Shown one piece after another: positions 17,988 through 27,708 of a stretch of 64,000 nucleotides of DNA (the first letter of the stretch is position 1; the number at the start of each line of letters is the position of its first letter). The position numbers and the translations under genes are program-made. Below the pieces are notes generated by a model, which ran no database searches, was not told the DNA's origin, and saw only the letters and a program-made list of their open reading frames with translations. Source of the stretch: Leptospira sp. (GTDB lineage Bacteria; Spirochaetota; Leptospiria; Leptospirales; Leptospiraceae); NCBI GenBank assembly GCA_027533185.1, contig JAPZTS010000037.1, positions 35,014-99,013 on the forward strand. Direction: 5' to 3'.

Positions 17988-18911
17988 CTAGGCTTCATCC
18001 TCCATCTCTTTTTCCATTTCCCTTTCTTTGAAATCTACAAAGCTAAAGAATTTTTTGAAGAAACCGGTGAGACCCTCTTCATCGTTGTATCCACCTTCTG
18101 TCTGCAAGAGAGTGTGTGTGATCCTTGTTAGGCAGGCGGCTGCCTTGGATCTTGGTGCATTCAATATAAATGGTTTTTGTTCTCGGATGGACTTTTCTAC
18201 TTCTTCGTCTTGGAAAATAAATCCGAGATTCTCCACTTGGACTTCCAAAAACTGGCCGGATATATCAATCACGCGGTCTGCAACTTTTTTCCCCTCAATC
18301 GCAGAGCGAACTCGGTTGACTATGATCTTTAAATTTTTGTCTTTGGATTGGGAGACAATCGACTTAATCAGTCCATAAGAATCGGTAATCGACGTTGGCT
18401 CTGGTGTTGTTACGACCACTACTTCGTCGGCTGGCATCACAAGTCCAATCACGTTGGCCGAGATTCCTGCGCCCGTATCAATGATCATTACATCGTACCG
18501 ATCTAATTCCACAAAACCTTTAATGAGGTTGTTTCTTTGGGTTTCGTTTAAGTTGGCAAGTTGGGAGTAACCAGAAGCTCCTGCAATGATATCAACACCT
18601 TCTGGTGTGGAGATTACAATTTCTTTTAGGGTTCTATGTCCTTTAACGACATGGTAGAGATTGTATTTTGGGATGATACCAAGTAGGACGTTAACATTGG
18701 CAAGACCTAGGTCTCCGTCAAAGATCAAAACCTTCAGACCAGTCTTTGCTATGGAGATCGCCAGGTTGACAGATACTGTACTCTTACCAACCCCACCCTT
18801 TCCTGAGGCAACAGCAATGATTTTGGTTTTTTTGGAAGCCTCTTGGGACGAGACGAGTTTGAGACCCGCACTCGATTCAGTGAGCTTTCTAAGATTTGCT
18901 GCTTGGTCCAT
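17988..18911 (-). CDS. flhG: FlhG (YlxH) MinD-like ATPase
   Basis: ParA/MinD-type ATPase that controls flagellar number and position by acting on FlhF. The deviant Walker A KGGVGKST lies at residues 38-45, followed by the [18 protein letters not shown] switch region and the [11 protein letters not shown]alker B. The N-terminal 27 residues ([10 protein letters not shown]) are the short FlhF-activating extension seen in the family, and the C-terminal end is acidic and amphipathic. 307 residues is typical. It follows flhF by 32 bases on the same strand. Confidence 0.94.
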   Translation of the reverse strand: MDQAANLRKLTESSAGLKLVSSQEASKKTKIIAVASGKGGVGKSTVSVNLAISIAKTGLKVLIFDGDLGLANVNVLLGIIPKYNLYHVVKGHRTLKEIVISTPEGVDIIAGASGYSQLANLNETQRNNLIKGFVELDRYDVMIIDTGAGISANVIGLVMPADEVVVVTTPEPTSITDSYGLIKSIVSQSKDKNLKIIVNRVRSAIEGKKVADRVIDISGQFLEVQVENLGFIFQDEEVEKSIREQKPFILNAPRSKAAACLTRITHTLLQTEGGYNDEEGLTGFFKKFFSFVDFKEREMEKEMEDEA

Positions 18912-18943
18912 CGTTACCCCTCGGCAAAGGATAACGAATTACG

Positions 18944-20272
18944 TTACACGGTCTTTTCGAAGACCTCGCCCGCTATCCCTTTCAATTTTTCAGGGAAAAT
19001 TACACATTCTGCAAGTAGTTTTTTGGAAGCACCTAGGATATCAAAAGGGACATCCTGTCCAACACTTAAGAATGAAAATTCCCTATGAAGAGTATCGGCT
19101 AATTCTACTACAGAACCTAAAAATTCTGCTTCATCTAGCTTCGTAAGTAAAATTCTTTTATAGGCCGTATGTTCGTACGCTTTCGTCACGGCAACCGCAT
19201 TGTCCCTAGAAACGGTAGCTGAGAGGACAAGGATGGTCTCTATATGATCCTTTTCTCCAAAACAATCGTAGTACTCCTGTAATTTTTCCAAGTTCTCTGA
19301 ATTTCTATGGGAATAACCAGCTGTATCGACAAGAATCAGCTCCGAGCCGTCCCGTAGAATGGCTTCTTTCCATTTTCGAAGTTCTTTTACGGCAAAAAAA
19401 GGTAGACCCATAGCATCTGCATAAAATTTCAACTGGTCGATTGCCGCAATACGGTAGTTATCCGTTGTGTATAGGGAAACCTTTTTCCCCATATGGAGGC
19501 TGTATTTTGCCGCCAACTTTGCAATAGAAGTGGTCTTCCCAGAACCAGTTGGGCCAACAAAAAAAACTACCTTCCGTTTTCCGCGAGGAGTGCCTGAGAA
19601 TAGATCCGAGTCAATCTGGATTCGTTCCGAGAGAATGGATACAGCCTTGTCTGTCACCTGGGAGTATTTCGAGAGGTCTACTTGGGATAGTCTCTGTTCC
19701 AAATTCAATTGCAGTTCCGCGATAAATGCTTTGGAGAGACCCTCTTCCGCCAATCGATCCGCCAACTTTTGTATATGAGGATGGAATTCTTTAGGTTTGT
19801 GTAACGTAGTTGGTGGTAAGATGGGAGATCTGTCACTGGCTTCTAAAATGGAGAGTCCAAGATTGGCCTCCGACTCAAGGAAGTTTTCTTCCGAATCGGA
19901 TCTCTCAATTCGGTGTTGCCTTTCAGAAAAAGCCCTTCTCTTTCGTTCCGAAAAAGGACGAACCATTTCAATGGTTGCGTTGCGGTTGGCTCGTGTGCCT
20001 AACTCGACGGCAGGAACAGGCTCCGACTTTTGTTTTTGTTTGATGAGTTCTTTGAGATCTTTGAGTTTCTTTTCAATTCGATCTTTGGAATTTTGTTTTT
20101 CGGGAATCCCCACATCAATCTCATAAGCCCTCTGTGCAAGAAGTCCTGTTCCAAAAAGTCCACCTTCGGTGATTACCCTCTGGTCGTAGAGATGTGCTTC
20201 TGGACCATATTTCATTTTCATCTGCATAATGCAGTCTTGTAAGTCCTTTCCGCGGATTTTCACAAAATCCAT
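18944..20272 (-). CDS. flhF: FlhF SRP-type GTPase
   Basis: SRP-family GTPase that targets the first flagellar components to the cell pole. I use the ATG at 20272, which has GGGGGAAAAAG directly upstream and gives the usual MDFVKIRGKDLQDC start; an upstream in-frame start at 20311 adds 13 unsupported residues. The N-terminal B domain is basic and variable (to about residue 190). The NG domain contains GPTGSGKTTSIAKLA (G1), DTAGYSHRN (G3) and LTKLDEAEFLG (G4/G5). It heads the flhF-flhG-157aa-fliA run. Confidence 0.94.
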   Translation of the reverse strand: MDFVKIRGKDLQDCIMQMKMKYGPEAHLYDQRVITEGGLFGTGLLAQRAYEIDVGIPEKQNSKDRIEKKLKDLKELIKQKQKSEPVPAVELGTRANRNATIEMVRPFSERKRRAFSERQHRIERSDSEENFLESEANLGLSILEASDRSPILPPTTLHKPKEFHPHIQKLADRLAEEGLSKAFIAELQLNLEQRLSQVDLSKYSQVTDKAVSILSERIQIDSDLFSGTPRGKRKVVFFVGPTGSGKTTSIAKLAAKYSLHMGKKVSLYTTDNYRIAAIDQLKFYADAMGLPFFAVKELRKWKEAILRDGSELILVDTAGYSHRNSENLEKLQEYYDCFGEKDHIETILVLSATVSRDNAVAVTKAYEHTAYKRILLTKLDEAEFLGSVVELADTLHREFSFLSVGQDVPFDILGASKKLLAECVIFPEKLKGIAGEVFEKTV

Positions 20273-20384
20273 GTCTTTTTCCCCCGAAACTAGGAAAAAA
20301 TTGAATGACACCCTTAGAAAGAAAAGCCTTTTTTATGTGACATAATAATTTTACAACGAAAACACGGTTCCAGGAGACTTCAAT

Positions 20385-21107
20385 TTGTCAGAGGATATCT
20401 ATTTAGAAAATGGAGTTCCCATTTCACGTAGGTTTGGTGATGTTTATTTTTCGAAATCAGGTGGTGTCGAAGAAACCAAATATGTGTTTTTAGAAGGGAA
20501 TCGATTTTTAGAAAGGATCTCGTCGAGTCGAAACGAGCCTCTTTCTGTAGGGGAGTTAGGTTTTGGATCAGGCTTAAATTTTTTTGTGACTCTTTCTACT
20601 TGGAAGGAAAATCCAAATCCATGTTCGATAACATTTACCAGTCTAGAGGGTTATCCTGCGGAACGGAATATCCTCGAGAGCTTGCAAAAAAATTACCCTG
20701 AGATTCAAAGCTGGAAAGAAGAGTGGATCGGGATTTACGAATCTAAGGTAAGAGAATATAAAACCTCAGATTCCATCGTCCATTGGCAAATTTCCGAAAT
20801 ACACCCTAACGGTCGTTCTATATTTAATTTAGATGTAATGTTTGGCGGTGTTTTGGATTGTTTACCCAAATTTCCGATAATTGAACTCTGGTTCTTAGAT
20901 GGATTCAGTCCGAAAAAAAATCCTGAGATGTGGAGTGAATCCGTCTTTTCCCATATTCAGAAAAAATCTATACCTGGAACAACTCTATCCAGTTTTACAA
21001 GTGCAGGATTTGTTCGGACTGGTCTATCTGCGGTAGGCTACAATATACGAAAACAAAAGGGATTTGGTAAAAAAAGAGAAATGATTCTTGGAACTTTTGT
21101 AGGATGA
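20385..21107 (+). CDS. mnmD: MnmD-like tRNA 5-aminomethyl-uridine methyltransferase (MnmC N-domain)
   Basis: SAM-dependent methyltransferase acting on the wobble uridine of certain tRNAs, converting nm5(s2)U to mnm5(s2)U. Evidence is the SAM-binding GELGFGSGLNFFVTL and the family motif WFLDGFSPKKNPEMW, as in the MnmC N-terminal domain (DUF752). The start is TTG with AGGAGA seven bases upstream. In E. coli this activity is fused to an oxidoreductase; here it stands alone and its TGA overlaps the ATG of the oxidoreductase gene (ATGA), so the two should be coupled. Confidence 0.88.
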   Translation: MSEDIYLENGVPISRRFGDVYFSKSGGVEETKYVFLEGNRFLERISSSRNEPLSVGELGFGSGLNFFVTLSTWKENPNPCSITFTSLEGYPAERNILESLQKNYPEIQSWKEEWIGIYESKVREYKTSDSIVHWQISEIHPNGRSIFNLDVMFGGVLDCLPKFPIIELWFLDGFSPKKNPEMWSESVFSHIQKKSIPGTTLSSFTSAGFVRTGLSAVGYNIRKQKGFGKKREMILGTFVG

Positions 21108-22306
21108 AGGAAGAGACAAAGGTTGCCATCATCGGTGGTGGTATTGCAGCAGCTGGGGTTGCCTATGCCTTTAAAAAGAGAGGTATGCAGGCAACAATCT
21201 TTGAATCGAAACCCCAAGTCGCAGAAGGAGCAAGCGGAAATCCGATTGGGCTCGTGTATCCGTTTCTCACCAAACAAAAAACAGTTGAGTCTGAATTTTC
21301 AATCCAAGCATTTTTGTATTTTCTGGAAATCTGGCAAAAGGAGAAATTAGATGAGAAAGTTCTGAGTAAGGATGGACTTTATTTTTTACTCCATTCGGAA
21401 TCATTGCGTGATCGCTACCAAAATGCCATACTAAGTCATAATCTGGGTGAAGAAATAGCCTATCTCAAAACGGAACCAAAAACCAATATCCTTTCAATTT
21501 TTTATCCAAAAGGAAAAACAATCCAACCAAAAGAATTTACTAAGGCTCTGCTTGTAAACTCAGGTGCTGTCATAAAAGCCGAAGAAGTTTGTCTGCGATT
21601 CGAAGAAGCAGAGGATCGTGTTCATTTGGAGACCCACTTGAAAAAATATGAATTTGATTTCCTTTTCCTTTGCAACTCCTATTCAAGTCTAGAATTTACT
21701 GATCTAAACTGGATACCATCTAAAAAAGTTAGGGGACAAATCCTTATACTAGAGGAGCAAATTTTAAATCTACCAAACTCCGTTTTATATGGCGATTACC
21801 TCAGCACTCCCATCAACGGGCAAATCGTACTCGGTGCCAGTTACGATGAATTTCGGTTAGATGAAACCTCTCGAACATCGGATTCACAATCCCTTCTAGA
21901 AGGAACAATACCTTTTTCGCTTTTCCCGAATGAAATCCTTAAATCTATGCGAAGAAATGTAGAAAACCTACAAACGCGCGTTAGCTTTAGGCATCAGTCC
22001 GAAGACAGGAGACCGATACTCGGTAGTCTATGCAAAACAAAAGATTTTCTCGAATTGGCAAAAATGTCCGAGAAAAAACAGGGCAATCCACCTCCCATTA
22101 CTCATTTTGATCGGATCGGGGTCGTCCTCTCTTTGGGATCTCGCGGACTTACGCACTCACTGCTAGGTGGAGAGCTAACAGTATCTTATCTTCTCGGAGA
22201 ATTAAAGTACGAAAATTCCAAAAGACAACTTCTTGAGTCACATCTTATGGATCGGTTTTTGCTTCGGATGTGGAAACGAGGTGGTCTAGGATTGAAAAAA
22301 ATTTAG
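21104..22306 (+). CDS. FAD-dependent oxidoreductase, MnmC C-domain-like
   Basis: A 400-residue flavoprotein matching the MnmC C-terminal half, which removes the carboxymethyl group from cmnm5U of tRNA before methylation by MnmD. It starts with the dinucleotide fold KVAIIGGGIAAAGVAYAF and has the family stretch AEGASGNPIGLVYPFL; later LGSRGLTHSLLGGELTV matches the C-terminal FAD-contact region of the DAO family. It overlaps mnmD by four bases. The 3' end overlaps the convergent lpxK gene by 62 bp. A bifunctional enzyme split into two genes is the simplest reading. Confidence 0.85.
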   Translation: MKEETKVAIIGGGIAAAGVAYAFKKRGMQATIFESKPQVAEGASGNPIGLVYPFLTKQKTVESEFSIQAFLYFLEIWQKEKLDEKVLSKDGLYFLLHSESLRDRYQNAILSHNLGEEIAYLKTEPKTNILSIFYPKGKTIQPKEFTKALLVNSGAVIKAEEVCLRFEEAEDRVHLETHLKKYEFDFLFLCNSYSSLEFTDLNWIPSKKVRGQILILEEQILNLPNSVLYGDYLSTPINGQIVLGASYDEFRLDETSRTSDSQSLLEGTIPFSLFPNEILKSMRRNVENLQTRVSFRHQSEDRRPILGSLCKTKDFLELAKMSEKKQGNPPPITHFDRIGVVLSLGSRGLTHSLLGGELTVSYLLGELKYENSKRQLLESHLMDRFLLRMWKRGGLGLKKI

Positions 22307-23300
22307 ACTCTTCTTCCAATTGAACACCAATTTGAATTACATGAAAGGACCATCCTTTCTCTTTCAAAGATTCCATAAACTTTGGAAATTTTGAAATTTT
22401 GATCCAATCTTTTTCTGTTGTAACAACACCAAGGGTTTCTTTGCCTTTATCTAATCTTTCTTCCAAAATTAGATTTAAGTCGTCTTCCGAAAACCCATAA
22501 TGATCAGGATAAGATTTGAGAATTACATCTTCAGAATCTAAAGCCTGTTTTGCCGTCTGAAGAACATGCATTGGATTTCCTACGCCAGTGACTAAAATAT
22601 AAGATCGATTTGGTTCTTTAGGAAATTTTTGGAATGAGATCTGTGACGAAAAAAATGTCTGGTTCCATTTGATAAGTTTCTTTTTGGAGTTTTCGACCTT
22701 TTTACGATTTTTTTGATTTAATTTTGTGAATATGATTACATCCGCGCGAGCGAGATGTGATGTGGGCTCTCGTAAAACACCTAATGGAATTGTAAATCCA
22801 TTACCAATCGGTGCATTCGAGTCTAGAAGTACGATATCTAGATCCCTCTGAATTTGGATATGTTGAAAACCATCATCTAGAAGGACTAAACAATCTTTCG
22901 AATTTTGAATTTCGAAAGGAATGAATTTTTGAAAACTCTGATATCGGTTTATACCTATAACAACGGATATGCCAGGAAACTTGGATTTGATGAGACTTGG
23001 TTCATCGCCATACAGCGTTGGATCGGGATCGGTAGGAAGTAAAGCTCCTTTCTGAGAAAGCTTCGCTTTATATCCTCTTGAAAGAACTACGATTTTTTTC
23101 TGTGGATACTGTTTCAAAAAATACTCTATCAAAAAAAGAATCATAGGAGTTTTGCCAGTTCCTCCAACAGAGAGATTCCCGACACTAATCACGAAACAGG
23201 GCTTAAGCGAATATTTTCTTTTTAATTTTTGAGAGAGGAAAAAAAGGAATTGGTAGAGAAAACTTAGAGGTGAAAGCAGATATAACAAAATCTCCATCAC
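22245..23300 (-). CDS. lpxK: Tetraacyldisaccharide 4'-kinase LpxK
   Basis: Membrane-bound kinase that adds the 4'-phosphate to lipid A precursor. The N-terminal membrane helix (about 5-22) precedes SVGNLSVGGTGKTP with the P-loop GGTGKT at 46-51. VVLSRGYKAK, GDEP and LLDDGFQH (the active-site DDGFQH) are all present. Length 351 is normal. The last 62 bp overlap the opposite-strand oxidoreductase. hisE lies upstream on the same strand with an 11-bp gap. Confidence 0.95.
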   Translation of the reverse strand: MMEILLYLLSPLSFLYQFLFFLSQKLKRKYSLKPCFVISVGNLSVGGTGKTPMILFLIEYFLKQYPQKKIVVLSRGYKAKLSQKGALLPTDPDPTLYGDEPSLIKSKFPGISVVIGINRYQSFQKFIPFEIQNSKDCLVLLDDGFQHIQIQRDLDIVLLDSNAPIGNGFTIPLGVLREPTSHLARADVIIFTKLNQKNRKKVENSKKKLIKWNQTFFSSQISFQKFPKEPNRSYILVTGVGNPMHVLQTAKQALDSEDVILKSYPDHYGFSEDDLNLILEERLDKGKETLGVVTTEKDWIKISKFPKFMESLKEKGWSFHVIQIGVQLEEESKFFSILDHLVSTSEAKTDP

Positions 23301-23311
23301 CTTGGCCGATT

Positions 23312-23590
23312 CTAACTATGTCGTTTTTCTAATTCTTTTGCAATTACAGATAGGCTAAGATCTTTTTCTACGAGCAAAACTTCCAGATGGAAAACAAGAT
23401 CTGCGATTTCATGGATGAGTTCCTTCTGGTTCGGATTTTTTGCAGCAATGATGACTTCGCCAGATTCTTCACCGATCTTTTTCAAAATACGGTCCAGTCC
23501 ATCTCGGAAAAGTTCCGCAGTATAAGATTTTTCAGGCAATTCTGCCTTTCGTTTTCTGAGAACTTCTTCGAGTTTTAACAAAAATTCCAT
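23312..23590 (-). CDS. hisE: Phosphoribosyl-ATP pyrophosphatase HisE
   Basis: Hydrolyses phosphoribosyl-ATP to phosphoribosyl-AMP, step 2 of histidine biosynthesis. The stand-alone 92-residue protein has the MazG-like fold with [15 protein letters not shown] (metal-binding Glu residues) and [16 protein letters not shown]. No other his genes are in the window. It is transcribed toward lpxK. Confidence 0.93.
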   Translation of the reverse strand: MEFLLKLEEVLRKRKAELPEKSYTAELFRDGLDRILKKIGEESGEVIIAAKNPNQKELIHEIADLVFHLEVLLVEKDLSLSVIAKELEKRHS

Positions 23591-23688
23591 GATTTTTTCC
23601 TATTAGGAACCAGTGAATCCAGGGAAGGAATTTTCAAAAAGCGAAAATTCGTTGTGGAAATTGAGTAAGGATTCTGTAAAATTTCCTC

Positions 23689-24321
23689 GTGAAGTCAAAA
23701 TTCCCGAGTATCTTCCTGACAATATACTTTCTAATCTGCGGATGGTCCCTTTTGGGGAAGGGTGGGGAAACAAAATGGGAAACCTCCATCCAAAAAGGAT
23801 TTGTAACAGCCAAATTGGAAAAAAAATTTCTGATCGTTGATCTCTATGCCGACTGGTGTACGTATTGTTTAGTTTTGGAAAAAGAAATTTTTCCAGACCC
23901 AGAAGTCTCTAAAGTCCTAGATGGCTTCGTACGAGTTAGGTTAGATGGAGATGAATTTCCAAATCTAAAAAATAAGTATAAGGTAGAAGGTTATCCGACC
24001 ATTTTATTTCTAGATGCAGACGCCAATTACTTAACAAAAATTAGTGGCCTCGCGACAAAAGAAGATATCATGCGAGTATCCAAACAAATTCTAGAGGAGC
24101 CAAATTACGAATCCTATCTAAAAACAGAACTTAGGCGAACAAATGGTTCTCCCGAACTTCTATTCCGGCTTGGAACCTTTTACCACGAGGGTAAAAAATG
24201 GGAATTGGCACGAGAATATTATACAAAAGTATCAGAGCACAAAAGAGCAGATCCCAAACTAAAGGACCTTACAACAGCCAACCTCAAACTTTTAGATTCG
24301 CAAATGAAAGAATCTAATTAA
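23689..24321 (+). CDS. Exported thioredoxin-fold protein with C-terminal TPR-like helices
   Basis: A 210-residue predicted periplasmic thiol protein. It has a hydrophobic signal (about 6-22) and a thioredoxin domain with ADWCTYC (C57-xx-C60) and the cis-Pro in EGYPTILFLD. The layout resembles the DsbD gamma domain and thioredoxin_7 proteins. About 60 C-terminal residues form a TPR-like pair (PELLFRLGTFYHEGKKWELAREYYTKV). The start is GTG. Likely roles are disulfide reduction or cytochrome maturation in the periplasm; substrate unknown. Confidence 0.82.
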   Translation: MKSKFPSIFLTIYFLICGWSLLGKGGETKWETSIQKGFVTAKLEKKFLIVDLYADWCTYCLVLEKEIFPDPEVSKVLDGFVRVRLDGDEFPNLKNKYKVEGYPTILFLDADANYLTKISGLATKEDIMRVSKQILEEPNYESYLKTELRRTNGSPELLFRLGTFYHEGKKWELAREYYTKVSEHKRADPKLKDLTTANLKLLDSQMKESN

Positions 24322-24326
24322 AAAAA

Positions 24327-25631
24327 CTAACGATTACCGATCGAATAATAACTAAAACCAAGTTCCGACATCATTTGTGGTTTGTATTGGTTCCTTCCAT
24401 CAAAGATCAATGGAGATTTTAAGAGGGATTTGATCCTTTGGAAATCTGGCTCCCTAAACTCTCTCCATTCCGTTAGGAGAAGAAGAGCATCTGCTCCCTG
24501 TAAGGTGGAGTAAGCATCTTTTTTATATTCTACTTTTCCATCAAAATAATACTTAGAAGTTTCCATTGCAGCAGGGTCAAATGCCTGAATTTTTGCGCCA
24601 TTTTTATGAAGTTCATAAATCAGAGGTATGGATGGGGCTTCCCGCATATCATCTGTTCCTGGTTTGAAAGCAAGACCCCAAATTCCAAATGTCTTACCCT
24701 TCATATCTTGGCTTCCAAAATGTTGGAAGATTTTATCTGTGAGTCGGGTTTTCTGTTTTTCGTTTACGTCCTCTACCGATTGAATGATATGCATTGGTGC
24801 TTTAACTTCTTCCGCGGTTCGAAGCAGTGCCCTCACATCCTTTGGAAAGCAAGAACCGCCGTATCCAATTCCTGCGTATAAAAACTGACGTCCAATCCGA
24901 GAGTCAGTTCCCATTCCTCTTCTCACATCGTCGTAGTTTGCACCAACTGCATCGCATAGATTTGCGATCTCATTCACAAAGGAAATTTTGGTAGCAAGAA
25001 ATGCGTTACATGCATATTTTGTAAGCTCCGCCGAACGGATGCTCATCGTAATAATGGGATTTCCGTTTAAGACAAACGGTGAATACAATTCACTCATTTT
25101 TTTGGCGGCCTTTTCTGATTCGGCACCAATGACAACCCGCTCAGGTCGCATAAAATCTTCGATTGCGGCACCTTCTTTTAAAAACTCTGGGTTTGATACA
25201 ACGTCGAATGGATGTTTTGTGAACTTAGCTACGATTTCTTTAACTTTATCAGCTGTTCCCACAGGAACGGTGGACTTGTCGACGATGATTTTGTAACCAT
25301 CCATCGCCTTCCCTACTTCCTCAGCTACTGCAAACACAAAACGAAGGTCCGCAGAACCATTATCAGATGTTGGAGTACCAACTGCTATAAAAACAAATTC
25401 AGAAGCAACGACGGCTTCGGGAAGGATTGTGGTAAACTTCAACCTTCCTTCCTTGTGGTTTCTTTCCACAAGTTCAGAAAGTCCAGGCTCGTAAATGGGG
25501 ATGATTCCTTTTTTTAAGTCATCAATTTTTTTTTGATCTTTGTCTACACAGATTACATCATTTCCATACTCTGCAAAACAAGTCCCAGCAACAAGTCCAA
25601 CATACCCCGTTCCAACTACACAAACTTTCAT
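24327..25631 (-). CDS. ugd: UDP-glucose 6-dehydrogenase
   Basis: Oxidises UDP-glucose to UDP-glucuronate with two NAD+. The ATG at 25631 gives the usual MKVCVVGTGYVGLVAGTCFAE start; the longer TTG start lacks support. Catalytic Cys in YGGSCFPKD, GTPTSDNGSADL, and KYACNAFLATKISF are typical. 434 residues is standard. It follows wzt by 44 bp, so the sugar nucleotide is probably used for the polysaccharide exported by the neighbouring ABC transporter. Confidence 0.95.
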   Translation of the reverse strand: MKVCVVGTGYVGLVAGTCFAEYGNDVICVDKDQKKIDDLKKGIIPIYEPGLSELVERNHKEGRLKFTTILPEAVVASEFVFIAVGTPTSDNGSADLRFVFAVAEEVGKAMDGYKIIVDKSTVPVGTADKVKEIVAKFTKHPFDVVSNPEFLKEGAAIEDFMRPERVVIGAESEKAAKKMSELYSPFVLNGNPIITMSIRSAELTKYACNAFLATKISFVNEIANLCDAVGANYDDVRRGMGTDSRIGRQFLYAGIGYGGSCFPKDVRALLRTAEEVKAPMHIIQSVEDVNEKQKTRLTDKIFQHFGSQDMKGKTFGIWGLAFKPGTDDMREAPSIPLIYELHKNGAKIQAFDPAAMETSKYYFDGKVEYKKDAYSTLQGADALLLLTEWREFREPDFQRIKSLLKSPLIFDGRNQYKPQMMSELGFSYYSIGNR

Positions 25632-25675
25632 AGGAGTCCAAGATTTCAAAATTTGGCAGGAGGGAAAGATTTTTT

Positions 25676-26884
25676 CTATTTCGGGTTTGGCCTATCCCAA
25701 GTAACCTGCGTTGGTAAGTAGCTCATTCCGACAAATTTTGGCAAAGAGCCCCGTTCTACCTCAAAATCAAAAATGGACTCACCCCAAAAATAGCTCCCAT
25801 CTACATGACTTTCGCCCTTGTGGAAGGAAATTCCGATTGTATACTTTCCTTCTTGGAAATGGATTGGAAATGAAAATGTAATTTTTTGATCTTCCTTTGC
25901 CCTGACTTTCATAGATTTTAATCCCAAAATATACGTATTGGTTCCAAAAACTCGAACTCCTTTTTGGTCATCTATATGAAAACCAATTGTAAGATCTTCC
26001 AAATTCTCTTTTGATACAAACTCAATTTGAAGCTTTGAATATTCAGCTACAAACAGGTGTTTTGTTTTGATTTCCTTTTCATTCAAAAGGGAAAACTTAA
26101 ATTGAATTTTTGAATCAGGATTCATGAATGGAAGGCTATCTTCGTCGGCCGAAAGGTTCCCACCTAGGAGCAACATATATCTTTCCAATGCTTTTTTGGG
26201 AGTTCCATCAAAGACTAATTCACCTTTCTCCAGAAGTAAGACCCTATCGCAAAAATGGGTGATGAGACTTAAATCGTGACTCACAACGAGTATCAAAGAA
26301 CCATCCGCTTTAAACTTACGGATTCGGTTTAAACATTTTTGCTGAAAACTTGCATCACCAACAGCCAAAGCCTCATCCACAATGAGAATATCTGGCCTTG
26401 TTGCTGTTGCTAAACTAAACCCAAGCCTCATTGCCATTCCAGAACTATAGTTTTTTAATGGATTCTTCTTAAAAGGAACAAGGTCTGCAAACTCAAAAAT
26501 TGAATCAGATAGATTTAGTATTTCCTTTGGGCTATAACCCCAGACAAGACCATTAAAGTACACATTGTCCTCTCCTGAGAGTTCTGAATTAAAACCAACA
26601 CTGAGCTCAAGTAAAGCGCGAACACTTCCGTGAACTTGGATTGTCCCTTTATCCTTTCCTATAACACCTGATATCATTTTGAGGAGGGTAGATTTTCCGG
26701 CTCCGTTTCGACCAATAATACCAACTATCTCCCCACTGTTGAGATCCAAACTGATATCCTTTAAGGCTAAAAATTTTTTATCGATCCCTAAAAAACCAAA
26801 ACTAATGCCTGCCAAAATCCTTTTGAGTGGGCTGGTAAACCCATAGTAATTTTTGAAGACATTTTTGAGATGTAGACGTACCAT
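25676..26884 (-). CDS. wzt: O-antigen/polysaccharide ABC transporter ATPase (Wzt type)
   Basis: ATPase of an ABC-2 exporter for lipid-linked polysaccharide. Walker A GRNGAGKS (58-65), signature YSSGM (146-150) and Walker B ILIVDE (166-171) are intact. Residues after about 250 form an extra beta-rich domain typical of Wzt proteins that recognise the modified end of the glycan chain. It starts one base after the permease stop. The coupling with wzm and ugd supports an LPS O-antigen or capsule role; the exact polysaccharide is unknown. Confidence 0.92.
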   Translation of the reverse strand: MVRLHLKNVFKNYYGFTSPLKRILAGISFGFLGIDKKFLALKDISLDLNSGEIVGIIGRNGAGKSTLLKMISGVIGKDKGTIQVHGSVRALLELSVGFNSELSGEDNVYFNGLVWGYSPKEILNLSDSIFEFADLVPFKKNPLKNYSSGMAMRLGFSLATATRPDILIVDEALAVGDASFQQKCLNRIRKFKADGSLILVVSHDLSLITHFCDRVLLLEKGELVFDGTPKKALERYMLLLGGNLSADEDSLPFMNPDSKIQFKFSLLNEKEIKTKHLFVAEYSKLQIEFVSKENLEDLTIGFHIDDQKGVRVFGTNTYILGLKSMKVRAKEDQKITFSFPIHFQEGKYTIGISFHKGESHVDGSYFWGESIFDFEVERGSLPKFVGMSYLPTQVTWDRPNPK

Positions 26885-26885
26885 A

Positions 26886-27635
26886 CTAGAGTTCGTCTAA
26901 GATCACAGATTGAAATTTAAACTTAGATAGTACAAATATACTAATAAAGAGAATCAAAAATGGAAAAATGCCAATCCAAGGAAACAAGGGAACGTAACCA
27001 TGAACTACTGTCGTACGAAATATATCCAATGGAACTGTAAAAGGATTCCAAAGGTTTAAATCTCTTAAAAATCCGGAAGGGTAATATAAGATTGGTATTC
27101 CCCAAAATAGAATCTGTGTAAACAACCGAACTAAAGGTGAAATGTCCTTTAAGAGAACATTCAACCTTGAAAGATAGTGTAACAAACACATCAAATACAG
27201 ACCGGAAAAAAACAAGGTTATGTAGCCCCAAAGGATTCCAGATACGTTTAAGGTGTTTGACGAATACATAAGTATAAATACTGGAATCGATGTAATCAAA
27301 CTATGAATACAAAATTGAACAAAAGGAATCCAAATAAAGAGGTCCACACCAAGAGCAGATCGTTTGAGGAGAGAACGATTGTCGGTGAGAATTCCCGTCC
27401 CTCGAACAAGGAGCTCTTGCATAGGAATCCAGTAAAGAAGCCCAGTGAGTAAATACGCCGTAAATTCATCTTGGGAACTTGGGTTCCGAAGATTTAAGAA
27501 GAGAAAGACGAAGGAGTAAAGGGAGATGAGAACCAAATTTTGCAGGAACATCCAGGATATGCCTAAAAATGAACCTGCATATTGAAGAGCATAATCACGC
27601 CGAACGAGAGCCCATAGGATGGAAAGTTTTCCCAT
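26886..27635 (-). CDS. wzm: Polysaccharide ABC transporter permease (Wzm type)
   Basis: ABC-2 inner-membrane permease of 249 residues with six predicted membrane helices. The opening VRRDYALQYAGSFLGISWMFLQN is the family start, and ILFWGIPILYYPSGF sits in the C-terminal half where Wzm permeases carry their conserved gating segment. It pairs with the Wzt ATPase immediately downstream. Confidence 0.92.
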   Translation of the reverse strand: MGKLSILWALVRRDYALQYAGSFLGISWMFLQNLVLISLYSFVFLFLNLRNPSSQDEFTAYLLTGLLYWIPMQELLVRGTGILTDNRSLLKRSALGVDLFIWIPFVQFCIHSLITSIPVFILMYSSNTLNVSGILWGYITLFFSGLYLMCLLHYLSRLNVLLKDISPLVRLFTQILFWGIPILYYPSGFLRDLNLWNPFTVPLDIFRTTVVHGYVPLFPWIGIFPFLILFISIFVLSKFKFQSVILDEL

Positions 27636-27668
27636 ACCATAAGTATCGACGGCCCGGGTTCCAATCTT

Positions 27669-27687
27669 CAGGGAAGATTCTTCCCTG
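27669..27687. repeat. Short perfect hairpin upstream of wzm
   Basis: CAGGGAA (27669-27675) and TTCCCTG (27681-27687) flank a 5-base centre in the gap between the small 71-residue gene and wzm. No T tract follows on either strand, so it may be an operator or attenuator-like element rather than a terminator. Confidence 0.4.
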
Positions 27688-27708
27688 GAGACTCGAACGA
27701 AAGAAGGA

